Source: Saprolegnia diclina VS20
Taxonomy: Eukaryota > Oomycota > Saprolegniomycetes > Saprolegniales > Saprolegniaceae
DNA length: 64,000 bases
Direction: 5' to 3'
Assembly: GCF_000281045.1 (NCBI RefSeq)
Contig: NW_008246090.1
Coordinates: 467,413 to 531,412, forward strand
This document shows, piece by piece, positions 1-11,258 of this stretch. The stretch's first letter is position 1, and every line of letters starts with the position of its first letter. The notes under the pieces were generated by a model. The model did not search any database, was not told the DNA's origin, and was given only the letters and a program-made list of their open reading frames with translations. The translations under genes and the position numbers were made by a program.

Positions 1-126
1 CAGCTCGCAGCGGAGCAAGGACATTTGTTCCAAGCCATAAACGCGCGCCCGTCTGATAGCAACGCGCTCGAAGAAGCGGTCCAGCGCCTCGAGGCCAAGC
101 AAATTGAGAACCAGAAGAACGCGTAA
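1..126 (+). CDS. C-terminal tail of a FYVE-GAF-coiled-coil family protein (5' truncated)
   Basis: An open frame runs from base 1 to a TAA at 124-126 and encodes 41 residues. It begins QLAAEQGHLFQAI and ends in a charged helix (RLEAKQIE). This matches the end of the five complete FYVE-GAF proteins in the window, where QQLATQQGAMF is followed by a heptad helix and RMEAKL. The FYVE and GAF parts must lie outside the window. The identification rests on similarity to the neighbours only; the helix itself is a probable coiled-coil oligomerisation segment. Confidence 0.7.
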   Translation, partial: QLAAEQGHLFQAINARPSDSNALEEAVQRLEAKQIENQKNA

Positions 127-1142
127 GTATATGTAGGAAGAAAATATTTTTTCTTGTCAGCAACTGTTGTGCAAGGTCATTTCATTATAACGTTAGCATC
201 TCATCTTCAGAGCTTGATTCCGCGAAGAAGAAGAGAAAGATCACATTTGCAGTCGTCCAAACATCGCCCTCCTCTCGCCGAGATCTACGTCACTATTTTA
301 ATAGTCGACCCACATCAACAACACAATAATATCGGAATGGAGTATCCCGCTGTACCCAGGGCAGAGAGAGAAGCACCTTCGACGACAGGCATGGTTGATG
401 TCCGCAGCTGAACCTCAAACCTCTAAGCTTAAACCTGTCACGAACGGGGTGTTGACAAGCTCAGCCTACTGTTGTTGGAATGAGTCTATTGAGATATTAT
501 TTCCTACAGGTTTTTCTGTTTTGTTTACACGGTGCGTTGAGAGGCGGGCGTCTTTTGGCGAGGGTGCGTTTTTTTATGTTTGTTGTGGGAGGTTTTTCCT
601 TCGAGGCTAAGTGAGTAACGACGCCCTCTTTGCCAATCCCGAACGGGTTACGGCACGTCGGTCCTTCCGATTGGGTACACCGCGCAGAGGCAGGAGGTCG
701 GCCAATTGAATTTGCATGCGCGCAGCTGGATTTGAACCCGCTATCCGTTCGAGCTCGAATTTAAGTGGAACGCCTCGACCACTACACCAGGGGCCGACCA
801 GCTCAGCCTACTGTACTACAGCTGTACTAGTATGATATTAGACAACAGTCGCAAAGCTCTCGGCCGACCCGAGGCTCTCGACGCCCTGAAAGACGATAAT
901 GGGGTTAACGACTAACTTCTCGTCAGTCTTGATCTCGAGCTCCTGCACAATGAGCTCGACGAGCTCGAGGCTTGAATAGAGTTTGACATTGTGCTGCACG
1001 CAGAGCCGGTGCCTAGCTTTGACCATCATTCTTTTAGAAAATGATGGTCGCTACGTTGCCATTGGTCCGTAGCCCGGGCACCTGTTCATGTCGCACATAA
1101 AAACGAGCCTTTCGAAAGTGCACTTTCCAAAAGACGACGACG
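127..1142. other. Intergenic region holding a SINE insertion
   Basis: No credible coding exon is visible. Bases 473-795 are a tRNA-derived SINE-like insertion described separately. The rest is the 3' flank of the truncated gene and the upstream region of the gene at 1143. Confidence 0.5.
473..795 (-). repeat. tRNA-derived SINE-like retroelement with target-site duplications
   Basis: On the minus strand the element starts at 795 with a tRNA-like head. A pol III A box (TGGTGTAGTGG) lies at 789-779 and a B box (GGTTCAAATCC) at 738-728. The acceptor arm does not pair, so it is not a working tRNA. The interval is bracketed by a near-identical 19-base direct repeat at 454-472 and 796-814. It has one mismatch, and its inner 15 bases AGCTCAGCCTACTGT are identical. 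That is what retrotransposition target-site duplication produces. The head begins exactly where the repeat ends. The roughly 240-base body and weak A-rich tail are not recognised. Confidence 0.6.
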
Positions 1143-2259
1143 ATGGCATTGCCCACGCTTGAGCCCGCCGACTTGCTATCGCCGTCCGCCTACGCGTCGG
1201 CGAGCAGCTGCAAAGGCTGCACCGTGTGCCTCCGCCCGTTCTCATTCTTTGCCGCCAAGCTCCATTGCGCCCTGGTACTTCAATCGCTTGACATTTGCGT
1301 TGATGATGATGCATCATCTATTGCGTAGTGTGGCGAGGTGGTTTGCCAAGCCTGCACGCAGTTGGCTTCGGTCGAGACGCACTCGGCACAAGTGAAAGTG
1401 TGCTCGCCGTGCTATGAGAACCACCCGCACCTCTTTGGCCGCTACAAGCCGCAGGGTGCGGATGGCACCGACGAGTGCCATCGCCCGGGTCCGCGCAAGT
1501 GGCCAAGCGACCAACGCTTCATTCGACCCGACCAAATCGCAGCGCCGCGCGCAGCGCGTGTTGACTGCGCCCGCTGCCGCCGCCCGTTTCCGTGGCTCAG
1601 CACAACCTATGGCTGTGCGACGGTACTAAGACGCATGCACCAAGGACGTGGATGAATGATATGAGTAGTGCGGCGACCACTACTGCTCCGAGTGCACGCT
1701 TGCGGGTCTTGCTTTGCGTCCCGACGGCCATTCGTCCTACGACGTGCGGGTATGCTCGACGTGTGCGATGATTGCAATCGTCGATGGCGGCAGCTACGAC
1801 CAGTGCAAGGTGCTGCTGCCGCAGATCCGTGCGCTCTTCCACGCACCCGACTTTCCGTCAAACACAACGTCGCTGGACCGCGACAGCGTACTGCGCAAGG
1901 CGCTGGACTTTGACACCAGGGCCATTCTCCCCGAGAGCAGTCTCGCGACGGAGGCCGCGTTGGTGTCGCTGTACGAACGCAACACTTGCTCTAGCTGCAG
2001 TAGCTGGGGCCGCTTTCTGCTGACCAAGCGCCATTGCGCTGTGGTACGTTGGGTGTTTCTAGCTTCTGGTGGTGATGCCTCGTGATAGTGCGGTGACGTG
2101 GTGTGTGCGCGCTGTCTGCTCTCCAAGCTCGCAGCATCGCTGCCGGCGCTGAACACGGTGCGTGCAGTCCCCGAGTGTTTTCAATGCAACGCCAAGCAGT
2201 GCTTTGGGCCCAACCCGTGGCTTCCCGCCGCCCCCGCGAGCAAGTTGTGGGAGCCCTAA
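1143..2259 (+). CDS. Triple FYVE-like zinc-finger protein
   Basis: Exons are 1143-1274, 1329-1622, 1669-2043 and 2089-2259, all phase 0, giving 323 residues. Three tandem Cys-rich units each have C-x2-C, about 15 residues, then C-x-x, an intron, and CG(E/D)xxCxxC. The three junctions read HCAL/CGEVVC, GCAT/CGDHYC and HCAV/CGDVVC. This is the Cys spacing of a FYVE finger, but the basic RKHHCR patch and the WxxD that bind PI3P are missing. Lipid binding is therefore doubtful and a protein-binding RING/FYVE-like role is possible. Two further genes of the same design lie at 11999-13245 and 13610-14984. The ATG has a good context (gacgATGg). The last exon is the least certain because its finger ends soon after the final CxxC. 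Confidence 0.7.
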
Positions 2260-2779
2260 CCCTACAACCAGCGACACTGGTGATCGGTAGCGCGTTAGTT
2301 TGGCGTACTGAAAACGGCGGGTTAAATGCCATGCTATATCGCAACCACGAGTATATTTCAACACATCTCTTGCTTGGTTTAGCGCGGGAAAGAGTCGGCT
2401 TCATGATGGTGTGTCACCGCCTCCACGCTACTCGTACAAGTGAACGTTGCTGCTCGAAGTTCTTTGCTCATTTTCGGGGATTGCTTGCTGAAGCAGAGGC
2501 TCTCCTGGGGTATGGCCTGCGATACATCGATAGCATGAAGCAGCACACTAGTGTTATCTGCCGCACGGACGCAAAACTCTAGGATTGACGAAGTAGCGTG
2601 GTGGACTGTGGACCCCTCGCTGCCACAACGCATGCCATGGCGGTAATGTTTTTCGCTGCCGTCCACGTTATTCGCTGCCTCTTGTTTCGTCTCCACGGAT
2701 CAGTCCATGGTTTGGTTAATGTTGTTCTCGACGGCCAAACATCAACGACGATGACGACAATGACGTGGCCAACCCTGGT
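2260..2779. other. Intergenic region, no gene seen
   Basis: 520 bases between two plus-strand genes. Open frames exist on both strands but none continues a recognisable protein or has family resemblance. A short acidic stretch in frame just upstream of 2780 is cut off by a stop at 2717, so it was not added to the next gene. Confidence 0.4.
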
Positions 2780-4446
2780 ATGGTCTATTCCGGGCGACGT
2801 TTCACCTCGGGGCTTTCTAGCATGGTGCTGCACCCTGCGCGGACAGACCGGCCCGTGACCAAGCTACCGCTGCTACTAACGGCGTCGCCCAGCAACGTCG
2901 GTGTTCAAATCGACTCGTATCGCAGCAAAGATGTCTTCAACCGACCCCGCTCGACTGCGTTCACGTCGGCGTTTCACGGCTTTATGTTTGAGGACCACCG
3001 GCTACAGAACGCGCCCCGCATGTCACTGCGCGATGCCCAACGGTGGGCCTCTTGTCTTTGACTCGATCGCGTCGCTCAGTCACGGTGCGTAGCGCCCAGG
3101 ACGCGGTGCGGCGGCAAGAGAAGCTCGCTGCCTACGCCGTCGCTCGGCACGAAGCCCACATCCAGCTCGAAGAGAAGCGCAAGCACCGCGAGTACCTTCG
3201 CCGTCTCCGCATTTGGGAGCACCACCAAGCGCTCAAAGATGAGAGCGAGCGGCAATGGGAACACGAATGCGCCAACCGGATTCAAGCGCTGCACCGCGGC
3301 TACGTGGTGCGCAAGGAGCTCGCGGCGCTGCATGCGGCGGCTGCGCAGATCCAAGCGCATGTTCGCCGCATGACGGCACAAGCAGCATACCGGGCGCGCC
3401 GCGTCGCCGTGAGCCAGGTGCGACTACCTTGACGAGTGCGATCGATCGTAAGGTCGGTGGCGTAGGAGGCATCGGCGACGCGGATCCAGGCCTACATGCG
3501 CCGTCACTTGGTGGCAAAGCGATACCCTCGGCGTCCTCGCCCAGCGTCCGTTGTATTGCCCCCCAAAGCAAGCAACGACCAAGTGGTGGAGCCCTTGGGC
3601 CAGCGGGATGCGGCGTTAATAGCACTACCCCCGACGGTTGCCAGCCCGGCGACAGCAGTTGCATGCGACACCGACACCATGGTGACGAGCAAGGACGACA
3701 CGGACTACCCAGCACAAAGCGAGCGCCGCGCACCGACGACGGTGTCGATCGTTAGAACGCCCGCGCCACCACCGACGCGACCGTGCACGACCGTGCTCAA
3801 GCGTGTCGGGGGTGGGTTTCGCAAAATCTTTCAAAAGCCACCGACGCCCAAGCCGGTGACGGCACCGCGGCGAACATCGCCGCAACGCCCCGCGCCATCA
3901 ACGCCCAAGCAGCAGACATGGAATGACATTGCGAGCCGGCCGTTACCGCAACCCAAAGCACTTCAAATGTACATCCAGGACCCCAACCTGGCCGAGAAGC
4001 TGCACATGACGCTGCCGCTGGGCGAGGCGACTCCGTACACCTCGGTCGACCGAGCGCTCCTCGGGGCCGACGACTGCGAAGAAAGCAACAACAACAACAA
4101 TGACAACGACGCCATGTCGTGTCCAGAGACGCCGTTGGGCGCGTCCGCCGTCACCATGTTTTCGTTTGGCAAAAATCCGCTCGAGGTGGCCGACTGGAGC
4201 GTCCTATTGGACAAGGACTTGGACGCTCGACCGCACGAGACACCGCCTATCACTCTTGTCCGTCCAGCGTCCCGAAAAGAGAGACCTGTCTCGAACCGAT
4301 CCAACGGCAGCCGACCCGACTCGGCCGACAGGGTTGCAGAAGTCGTGGCACCGCTCACGTACACCCCGTCGTCCGACGAGCAACTCCGGGCCTTTGAAGC
4401 ATATGCGTGCATGTCTCGCCCAAGTAGCTCCAGTGGATGCAACTGA
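2780..4446 (+). CDS. IQ-motif protein
   Basis: Exons are 2780-3042, 3093-3408 (or to 3417) and 3466-4446, about 520 residues. Three IQ-type calmodulin-binding motifs lie near residues 150-210: RIQALHRGYVVRKEL, QIQAHVRRMTAQAAY and RIQAYMRRHLVAKRY. A basic helical stretch (EEKRKHREYLRRLRIWEHH) precedes them. The second intron interrupts the IQ array. The C-terminal 330 residues are Pro/Ser/Thr-rich and have no recognised domain. IQ motifs are known to bind calmodulin or light chains; the partner and process here are unknown. The start at 2780 is the first ATG in frame after an upstream stop. The donor of intron 2 could be GTGAGC at 3409 or GTGCGA at 3418; both keep the frame. Confidence 0.7.
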
Positions 4447-4861
4447 GTGAACCAGGTTTTTGCGGATTGTCCTTCCCTTGACTCACTCAAGGTGTATCCC
4501 CGTGTTGTGCCCAACCACGGTAGTCTCACAGCTGTGGCCCGTAGTAGCATCGTGGACAAAGCGATGTAGTACGTCGTCTGGACTCGGTGGAAACTGGCAA
4601 GGGAATTACACCTTGCTGGAAACGACGTCCAAGCGCACCGGCCGCGAGAAGGACATGTGTACACGTTGTACATGCGTTCTTCATACGTAGACGCATCTCT
4701 TATATACCCTTGGTAGACGGGTTAGATAATACTTGCAAGCATAGTTTCTTCTCTTTGTATCTGTCACATCGGGATCACGTCATGGACTAGGAACCGAATT
4801 GAAACGCAGCCCCTAAAATACACTTCAAGTCGTCGTACCATCGTTGACGACGGCATCGCGG
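4447..4861. other. Intergenic region, no gene seen
   Basis: About 415 bases between two plus-strand IQ-motif genes. It is somewhat AT-richer than the flanking exons around 4670-4790. No recognisable coding or repeat signal. Confidence 0.4.
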
Positions 4862-6701
4862 ATGCCGAGCGCCATCGACAGCTGCAAGCGTATTCTGGAT
4901 GGCATTAGCCGCGACTTGCGGCACCAGCTTCTTCGGCGCAAGGTCGTTTGCGAGCTCAAGGCGCGTCGGCGCGGCACGCGTCCTATCCACGCACGCCACG
5001 TTCGTCGCTGTTACCACGTACTACTCCGCCATCTCGCTCGGACCTTGCACGACCGTCGGCATGCGTCCTATGAATGGCAAAGTACTCGAGAATCTCTTAT
5101 GAAGAATCGCAGCTGCCGGTGGTCGTTGCGGTGGTCGCAGCCCCTACGGCGCATCCAGCAGCACTGGCGTGCCGTTCGGTCCAGGTCTTGTATTGCTGCA
5201 GATTTGTTCAGCATGACGATGCGTGTACTGCTACGGTAGGCTGCAAACTGTGCTTGAGGCCGAGCGTCTCTGCCTTGACGACGTTGCGGCCACCGACCGT
5301 GCGCTATCGTGCTCGCCGCACAATGGTGTCCAAAAGGCAACCGGCATTGTCTGCGTGAAATGCTCGGCACGTATTGACAACTCGAAGCGCCACTTTCTGT
5401 TTGTCCAGAGCTTGGACAAGACAGCGTTCGAGTACGATGTCAACACGCTTCGTCCGCGTCTCTCTCAGCTGCTCCACCAGCTCCAAATGACCCGCGCCGA
5501 CCTCGAGTCGCAGCTTGGCAGTGGCCGGTACGAAGTGGTCGTCACGGCCGCGCTGCTCATTCAGGCCACGTACGCTACATGGCGCGCCGCCAAGCAAGAA
5601 GCCAGCGCCACCGCGAGATGGAAGATGTCGATACAGCGGTATGATATGCGCCAACGCCGACGAGTCGCCGCCAAAGACGTGCTTCGGCTCCAACGGGCGT
5701 GGCGGGCGCGAGAGCGTCAGCCGTCGGCGGTGGTACCCGTGGTCATGGCACCGCCGCCAGACGCTCTCGACAGTGAGCGACGCGCGTCCATACGAGAAGC
5801 GGCGCAACTACTGGTGTCTCTACCACCAACCACGCCAGAGACATCGCTCGGGACACTGCGCCAAGCAGCCCCGGAAACGAATGTGCTTGGCGTCTTGCCT
5901 CCGCTGATATCATTCGGACGACGTCCAAGTGCCCGGGTCAAGGTAGAGCCGGCCGAGTATCGATGCTTTGCGCCTCAGTGCGGCGGCCGGCGATTCACGC
6001 ATCGCAAATGGTACGAAGCCCATCTGCAAAAGGTACGGCGAGATTGCACGGTGAGCAATAACGTTATATTCCCATGTGTCACGTAGCACTACAAGGCCAA
6101 GGAGCGCATCGCCGCTGAGAAGGCCTTTCTAAGCCGGCTGCAGTCTACTATGGTCAAGGCGACTGGCGTCTTGCCACCTATCCACACCTTGTCCGCACCG
6201 CCACCGCCTGTCGCACACAGTGCGCCGCGTTCGGCCACGACGCTGCCCCCGCTCACTGCACCGCCGCTTAGCGCCGTGTTGCAGCTCATTCGACTCGACG
6301 AGCCGTCGCCGCCACGCATCATTCGCATCGTCGACTCGCACGTTCTCGGCCGCAGCTCGACCCGCTGTGACTTTGTGATCGAGAGCCAGCATTTTCAAGG
6401 CCTCGTGAGCAAATGCCATGCACGCATCTCGGTCCACGGCCATGGCGATACGGCCGCGTACGTCGTGTGGATATGCAGACGGCGGTCACCTCATACATCC
6501 TGGGCTAGGCCCGCGGTACAGCTCGACGACCTTGGCAGCACGAATGGCACGTTTGTCAATGGCGAGCTCGTGACGTCGGCCATCCACTTGGTTGTCGGCG
6601 ACCTCGTCGAGCTGGGGCGCGTCCGCGGCAAGCCCGAGAGCGGCGTCGTGTACGCCTGCCGGTCACCGACCCTCGTCGTCGACCTCCGCCAGCTTCCATG
6701 A
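4862..6701 (+). CDS. IQ-motif, C2H2-finger and FHA-domain protein
   Basis: Exons are 4862-5184, 5240-6032, 6087-6457 and 6509-6701, 559 residues. IQ-like motifs occur near residue 100 (RIQQHWRAV), 215 (LIQATYATW) and 250 (LRLQRAWRAR). A C2H2 finger (CFAPQC, then EAHLQKH) appears only when intron 6033-6086 is removed, which supports that splice. A C-terminal FHA domain follows, with LGRSS, the core S/H positions, and LGSTNGTFVNGE. FHA domains bind phosphothreonine peptides. Intron 6458-6508 is 51 nt with no stop, so unspliced it reads through; removing it brings VQLDDLGSTNG up to the upstream strand as the fold expects. The combination suggests a calcium/calmodulin- and phosphorylation-linked adaptor (inference). 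The first exon is the weakest part. Confidence 0.72.
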
Positions 6702-6770
6702 TCACGCGAGCAATCGAAATGTCCGGATAGACTGGCACCGTATCCGGTGTATCATTTCCAGGATTGCAGG

Positions 6771-7225
6771 ATGCAAGGCTTGTCGGTCAGCACAACGCGG
6801 AAGCTCTTTGCCTGCCAGCTCGTGGCCTGCCAAGCGATCCCTGAGAGCCGCAGCAAGTACACGTATCGAGGCGTCGACCTCACGCGGGCATGGGTCCAGG
6901 TACGAGCGCGGCCATCCTGGGCGGCTACCACTTGGATACACTATTCTAGGGTGTCATCGTCGCGACCGAGGCAAGCCCGCAGCGCATTGCGCTTGACGAC
7001 GGCACGGGCATCATCTGGGTGCACGTCGAGAACGTACTCAAGAACACGCGGTCGCTCTCGCTGCCCATTGGCGCGTATGTCATGGTCATTGGCCCGCCGA
7101 CAGGGCGCGAGATGCTGCAAGCGCACCAGGTGATGCCATTGAGCGTCGGCCGCGAAGCGCTGTGGTGGCTCGAGGTCGCCGAGTACTGGCACCTCCTCGT
7201 GCCCCCTGTGATCGAGCTCGAGTAG
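6771..7225 (+). CDS. RMI2: RMI2-like OB-fold subunit of the BLM-TOP3-RMI complex
   Basis: Exons are 6771-6899 and 6950-7225, 134 residues; human RMI2 is about 147. Matches to the family include a starting RKLFACQL strand, WVQGVIV, a DDGTG turn, YVMVIG and LWWLEVAEYWH near the end, in the right order. RMI2 is a single OB-fold that pairs with RMI1 in the dissolvasome, which resolves double Holliday junctions with a BLM-type helicase and topoisomerase III. No active site is expected. The start is the first ATG in frame, 69 bases after the preceding stop. The gene converges on a FYVE-GAF gene whose stop is 129 bases away. Confidence 0.75.
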
Positions 7226-7354
7226 ATTCGTGAACGCTATCATGTTTTTCAGTTATATATGGTACTAACACGCCCCGCTGCCGCCATTCTCCGCCGTCTT
7301 CTTTACATGCTTCACACATACGCAGCGAGGTCGTGTGACAACGACGAGGACGCA

Positions 7355-8761
7355 TTAAATGCTGTCGAGCTTGGCTTCCATGCGCTTGACCGCGTCCGCA
7401 AGCTTGTCGATCTGCGCCGTGTGCTGGCCCAATGTCTGGAACATAGCGCCCTGCTGCGTCGCGAGCTGCTGCTGCGTCTCGGTCGTCCGACAGAGTAGAT
7501 CCATGAGCATCGTCTCGAGCTTGGGACCGGCCACGACTTGGCCATCGCCGGGCCCGGCGTTCTGAACGACAAGGTCCTGCGTCGCGAGGTTAGGTGTGGG
7601 CACGAGTGCGCTCGCCTCGAGCGACGCCTGCGACTGCAGCGGCTGCGGCGGCGGCACGGCACGGACAAATGACGACGCGTTGTCATCGGCCGCGAGCGTG
7701 TTTCGCCGGTCCTCCAAGTGCTTCATGGCCACATTTGAGAGCTTCTCGAGCGTCGTAATGTCACACGTCGCGCGCGGCTCCGTGTCAAACACAAAGACCG
7801 TGCCAATGACATGTCCGGACGGCGTCACGATCGGGGAGCCCGCGTAGAAGCGGATGCTGGCCGCGCCGGTCACCAACGGGTTCTTGGCGAACCGCTTGTC
7901 CTGCTTGGCATCGAGAACGACCATGGTCTCCTTGGAGATGATCGTGTGAGCGCAGAACGACACGTTGCGCGGAATATCACCCTGCGCCAAGCCGACATTG
8001 GCCTTGAACCACTGCCGGTCCTTGTCCATGAGCGAGACGACCGCGATCGGGCAGTTCATGGCTTTGGACGCCAGGTCGCAAATGATCTCGAACGTGTCTT
8101 CGCGCGGCGTGTCCAAAATGTTGAAGCTCCGGAGAACGGTGAGTCGCTCGTCTTCATTCGGGAGCTCTGGCGGCTTGGGCCACGGGTAGCCCCAGCTAAA
8201 GTCGAGTGGGTAGTCGTAGCTCATCGGCACGTCGCGCTCCGTGTAGTGGTGCACGTCGTTGCCAATCGACGACTCGACCGGCGACTGCAAATGGCTCGGC
8301 ACGCCGTCGTCACGCGACGAGTACCGACCGGATTTGTCCGACATGATGCGCGTGTTGCGGAACGACGCCGACTGCCCAACGCCCGCGTGGCCCAAGGACG
8401 GCTTGGGCTGCTGCGCCGGTGCAGGGCCGTTCTTGGCGTGGTTGAGGATGCACGTCATGCACACCTTGACCTCGATGCGGCTGCCGCGCTGGACCTCGGC
8501 CCACTTGCGCAACAGGCATGCGTTGCAGACCACTTCGCCGCACTAGGACGCTTTAGCATGGAGACGGATGGTTGGCGGCGGGCTTACCATGCGGCAGTGG
8601 TGCTTGCGCCGAAAGCTGCCAAAGTTGCGCGTGCAGAGGTTGCAGCGCGACCGCTCGTTGTCGGGCACCCACTCGGTGTTGTTCTTGATCTGGTCCGCCG
8701 AGAGCACCTCGTTCATGCTCCGCGCCATGAGCATCTCGTTCCGGCTGTTGTCGCGGGGCAT
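7355..8761 (-). CDS. FYVE-GAF-coiled-coil protein A
   Basis: Exons (minus) are 8761-8588 and 8542-7355, 453 residues. The FYVE finger has WVPD, CNLC, RRKHHCRM, CGEVVCNAC and KVCMTC, so all eight metal ligands and the PI3P-binding basic patch are present. Next come a Ser-rich spacer, the family linker YPLDFSWGYPWPKPP, and a GAF domain (about residues 165-330) with RQWFKA, SFCAHTI and NPLVTGAASIRFYAG. A C-terminal coiled coil ends RMEAKLDSI. FYVE domains target endosomal PI3P; GAF domains often bind small molecules such as cyclic nucleotides, but the ligand here is unknown. The start at 8761 was chosen by comparison with paralogues; an in-frame ATG at 8797 is possible. Confidence 0.82.
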
Positions 8762-9863
8762 GCTGTGGCCGCGAAGTGAGGAGGCGAAGTGGGCCATACA
8801 CAGACCAAGTGCGGCCGCACCACGTATACCGCGACCCGCATGACCAACACGGCGTGGCTGCGACATGCGCCATGTCGCAGCATGTTCAATATGGCGCGAT
8901 TTGCGCCCACGCCGTGGGTACGCATGGACAACCCAGAGCAAAGGCACAGCATTAAACCGTATCGTATGGAGATTCCACGTGGTGCTGGCTTGACGCGCCA
9001 TAGCGTTCCATGTCGGCGGCGGCCCCTACGACCATATGGGTCGTGTCCATCGGTCAAGCGCCATGCGTAATGCTGCCCGCGTCCACCGTGGGCGGCAAAA
9101 CTCGAGTGTGATTGGCGCAAAAGCCAACTTTGGCGACACCGGATTGGCTACTGCATACAAAAGAAACGTAGAAAAGCCGGACCAGCGGACAATGGCCGAT
9201 CCTTGCGCGTCAAAGCGCCGTGTCTTTGAGCCAACAGAGCTGGCGCGAGCGCGAGAAGGCCAGCATCGAGGAGCTTATGAGCGCGCGCTGGCTCGCGTAA
9301 GTCACGAAAGCGCCTCAAGAAGTGGTGTGCGTCGTGCCCGACAACTTCAACTTCGGCCAAGGAAGCTTCCTTCGCAACCACTCTCTGGCCGCGACGGCAA
9401 TCTGGGTTACGCCTGCACCTCGGCGCAACCGTCGCGTTTTTAGCAGGCGCGTATAGTCGATGTATGTATGTGGTCCTTGCCCCACGTTGCAGTGCTTGTG
9501 GCAGCCTGTTTCTAGAGGTATGGATCTCGAATACTTGGGACTTTGGCCGACGACGACGACGATGAGAGCGAGCGACGATGGGGCGAGCGAGACACACTCG
9601 GCGGTTGAGAAAAGATAAAAGACACTAGCCGATTAAAAGACACTCGAATGTGTAATAAAAGACTCTTTTGGACAATAAAAGAACACGACGCTGTGGAGCC
9701 AGATGGGCGCACTTGATCGGGTGCGTGGCGCATTTAATAGAGACACATACAAACATCAAGATACCAAAACGCACTTGAGAGAAAAAGACAGAGGCCAGTG
9801 TAAAGGTCGGCAAAGGCGAGAGTGACAGCGGTTTTATAATTCCGGTATTTCCGAAGAGGAGCC
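8762..9863. other. Shared upstream region of two divergent FYVE-GAF genes
   Basis: About 1.1 kb between the starts of paralogues A (minus) and B (plus). It holds ATTGG (reverse CCAAT) boxes at 9111-9115 and 9143-9147, and four TAAAAGA motifs at 9616-9682. An open stretch around 9190-9560 on both strands has no ATG-led, family-like product. It could hide a small spliced gene but nothing supports one. Confidence 0.4.
9616..9682 (+). repeat. Four spaced TAAAAGA motifs upstream of FYVE-GAF gene B
   Basis: TAAAAGA begins at 9616, 9634, 9656 and 9676, a spacing of 18, 22 and 20 bases. The block ends about 180 bases upstream of the ATG at 9864. It may be a promoter element or simple sequence; no function is known. 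Confidence 0.3.
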
Positions 9864-11258
9864 ATGGCAGGCAGCATGAACAAGGCCGAGGCCATGCGCG
9901 TCAACAGCCGCTCGACCGAAGTGCTCACGATGGACCAGCTCAAGCCCCAGGAAGAGTGGGTGCAGGACGCCGAGCGCCACCGCTGCCACGTCTGCACGCG
10001 CAACTTCCACAACTTTCGCCGCAAGCACCACTGCCGCGTGGTACGTGCCACCGCAACCCGTCGTCGAGTCCGCCGTCTCACGCCATGGTGCTAGTGTGGC
10101 GAGGTCGTCTGCGGCAACTGCCTCCTCAAGAAGATTGCGGATCTGCCCGTGAAGGGCAAGACCGAAGTCAAAGTGTGCATGTCGTGCATTCTCAACCAAG
10201 CCGGCGGTGGCGGCAACCCGCAGGCGCCGCCCAACGCGCGCGTGGACAACGGACCGGACATGCGCTACTCGGCGAAAACCGTCGAGGCGAGCCCGAGCAT
10301 GGCCAAGACCTCGGACGCGACATACCGATCGTCGCCGCCCGGCTCGTTTGTTGAGCAGCGCAGCTACGGGTCGGCGTACGACCCCAGCGCCGAGTACAAC
10401 TACCCGCTCGACTTTAGCTGGGGCTACCCGTGGCCCAAACCGCCGGTGCTCACAGGCGAAGACGAGCGGCTCGCAGCCGTCCGCAGCTTTGACATCCTCG
10501 ACACGCCGCCCGAAGACGTGTTTGACATCATCTGCGATCTCGCGTCGAACGCGCTCAAGTGCCCGATCGCGGTCGTCTCGCTCATGGACAAGGACCGCCA
10601 GTGGTTCAAGGCGTCGGTGGGCCTCGCGCAAACCGAGATTCCGCGCAACGTGTCGTTCTGCGCGCACACGATCATCTCCAAGGAGCCCATGGTCGTCTTG
10701 GATACCCTCCACGACAAGCGGTTTGCCAAGAACCCGCTCGTGACGGGCGCCGCAAGCATCCGCTTCTACGCAGGATCACCGATCATCACGCCGACGGGCC
10801 AGATCCTCGGTACGGTCTTTGTGTTTGACAACCAGCCGCGTCACACGTGCGACCTGGCGACACTCGAGAAGCTCTCGAACGTTGCGATGAAGAACTTGGA
10901 GGACCGCAAGAATGCGGTGGCCGCGCCGCTCTCGTCGAGTCTGCCGCCGGCGCCAACGGCCGTGGTCGTGTCCGAGTCGGACGCCGCGGCCATTGTCCCC
11001 GCCGGCTTTGCAAAGGCGGTGCAAGAGTCGCAGGACCTCGTGGTGCAGAACGGCGGTGACGGCCAAGTTGTGGCCGGTCCCAAGATGGAAACGATGCTCA
11101 TGGACCTACTCTGTCGCACGACCGAGACGCAGCAGCAGCTCGCGACGCAGCAAGGCGCCATGTTCCAGACATTGGGCCAGCACACAGCACAGATCGACAA
11201 GCTCGCGGACGCCGTCAAGCGCATGGAAGCCAAGCTGGACGCGCGCGAAGCCGAGTGA
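9864..11258 (+). CDS. FYVE-GAF-coiled-coil protein B
   Basis: Exons are 9864-10040 and 10095-11258, 446 residues. FYVE: WVQD, CHVC, RRKHHCRV, then the intron, CGEVVCGNC and KVCMSC. Linker YPLDFSWGYPWPKPP lies near residue 165. GAF (about 182-345) has FDIICDLASN, RQWFKASVGL, SFCAHTI and SIRFYAGSP. The C-terminal helix (ETQQQLATQQGAMF, then RMEAKL) is nearly identical to protein A. The two are divergently transcribed close paralogues. The ATG sits in gagccATGgc. FYVE (PI3P binding) is well supported by sequence; the GAF ligand and cellular role are not known. Confidence 0.85.

Noticed and set aside
718-795. Functional tRNA gene on the minus strand
   Set aside because: The A and B boxes fit, but the acceptor arms (GGCCCCT and TGCGCGC) do not pair and the anticodon arm is poor. 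The flanking duplication shows it is the head of a SINE.
9148-9597. 149-codon minus-strand frame between FYVE-GAF A and B
   Set aside because: No domain and no ATG context. It overlaps equally open frames on the other strand and the promoter region of two genes.
9616-9682. Short regularly spaced repeats as a CRISPR-like array
   Set aside because: Units are only 7 bases with irregular spacing in a eukaryotic promoter region. No CRISPR feature is present.
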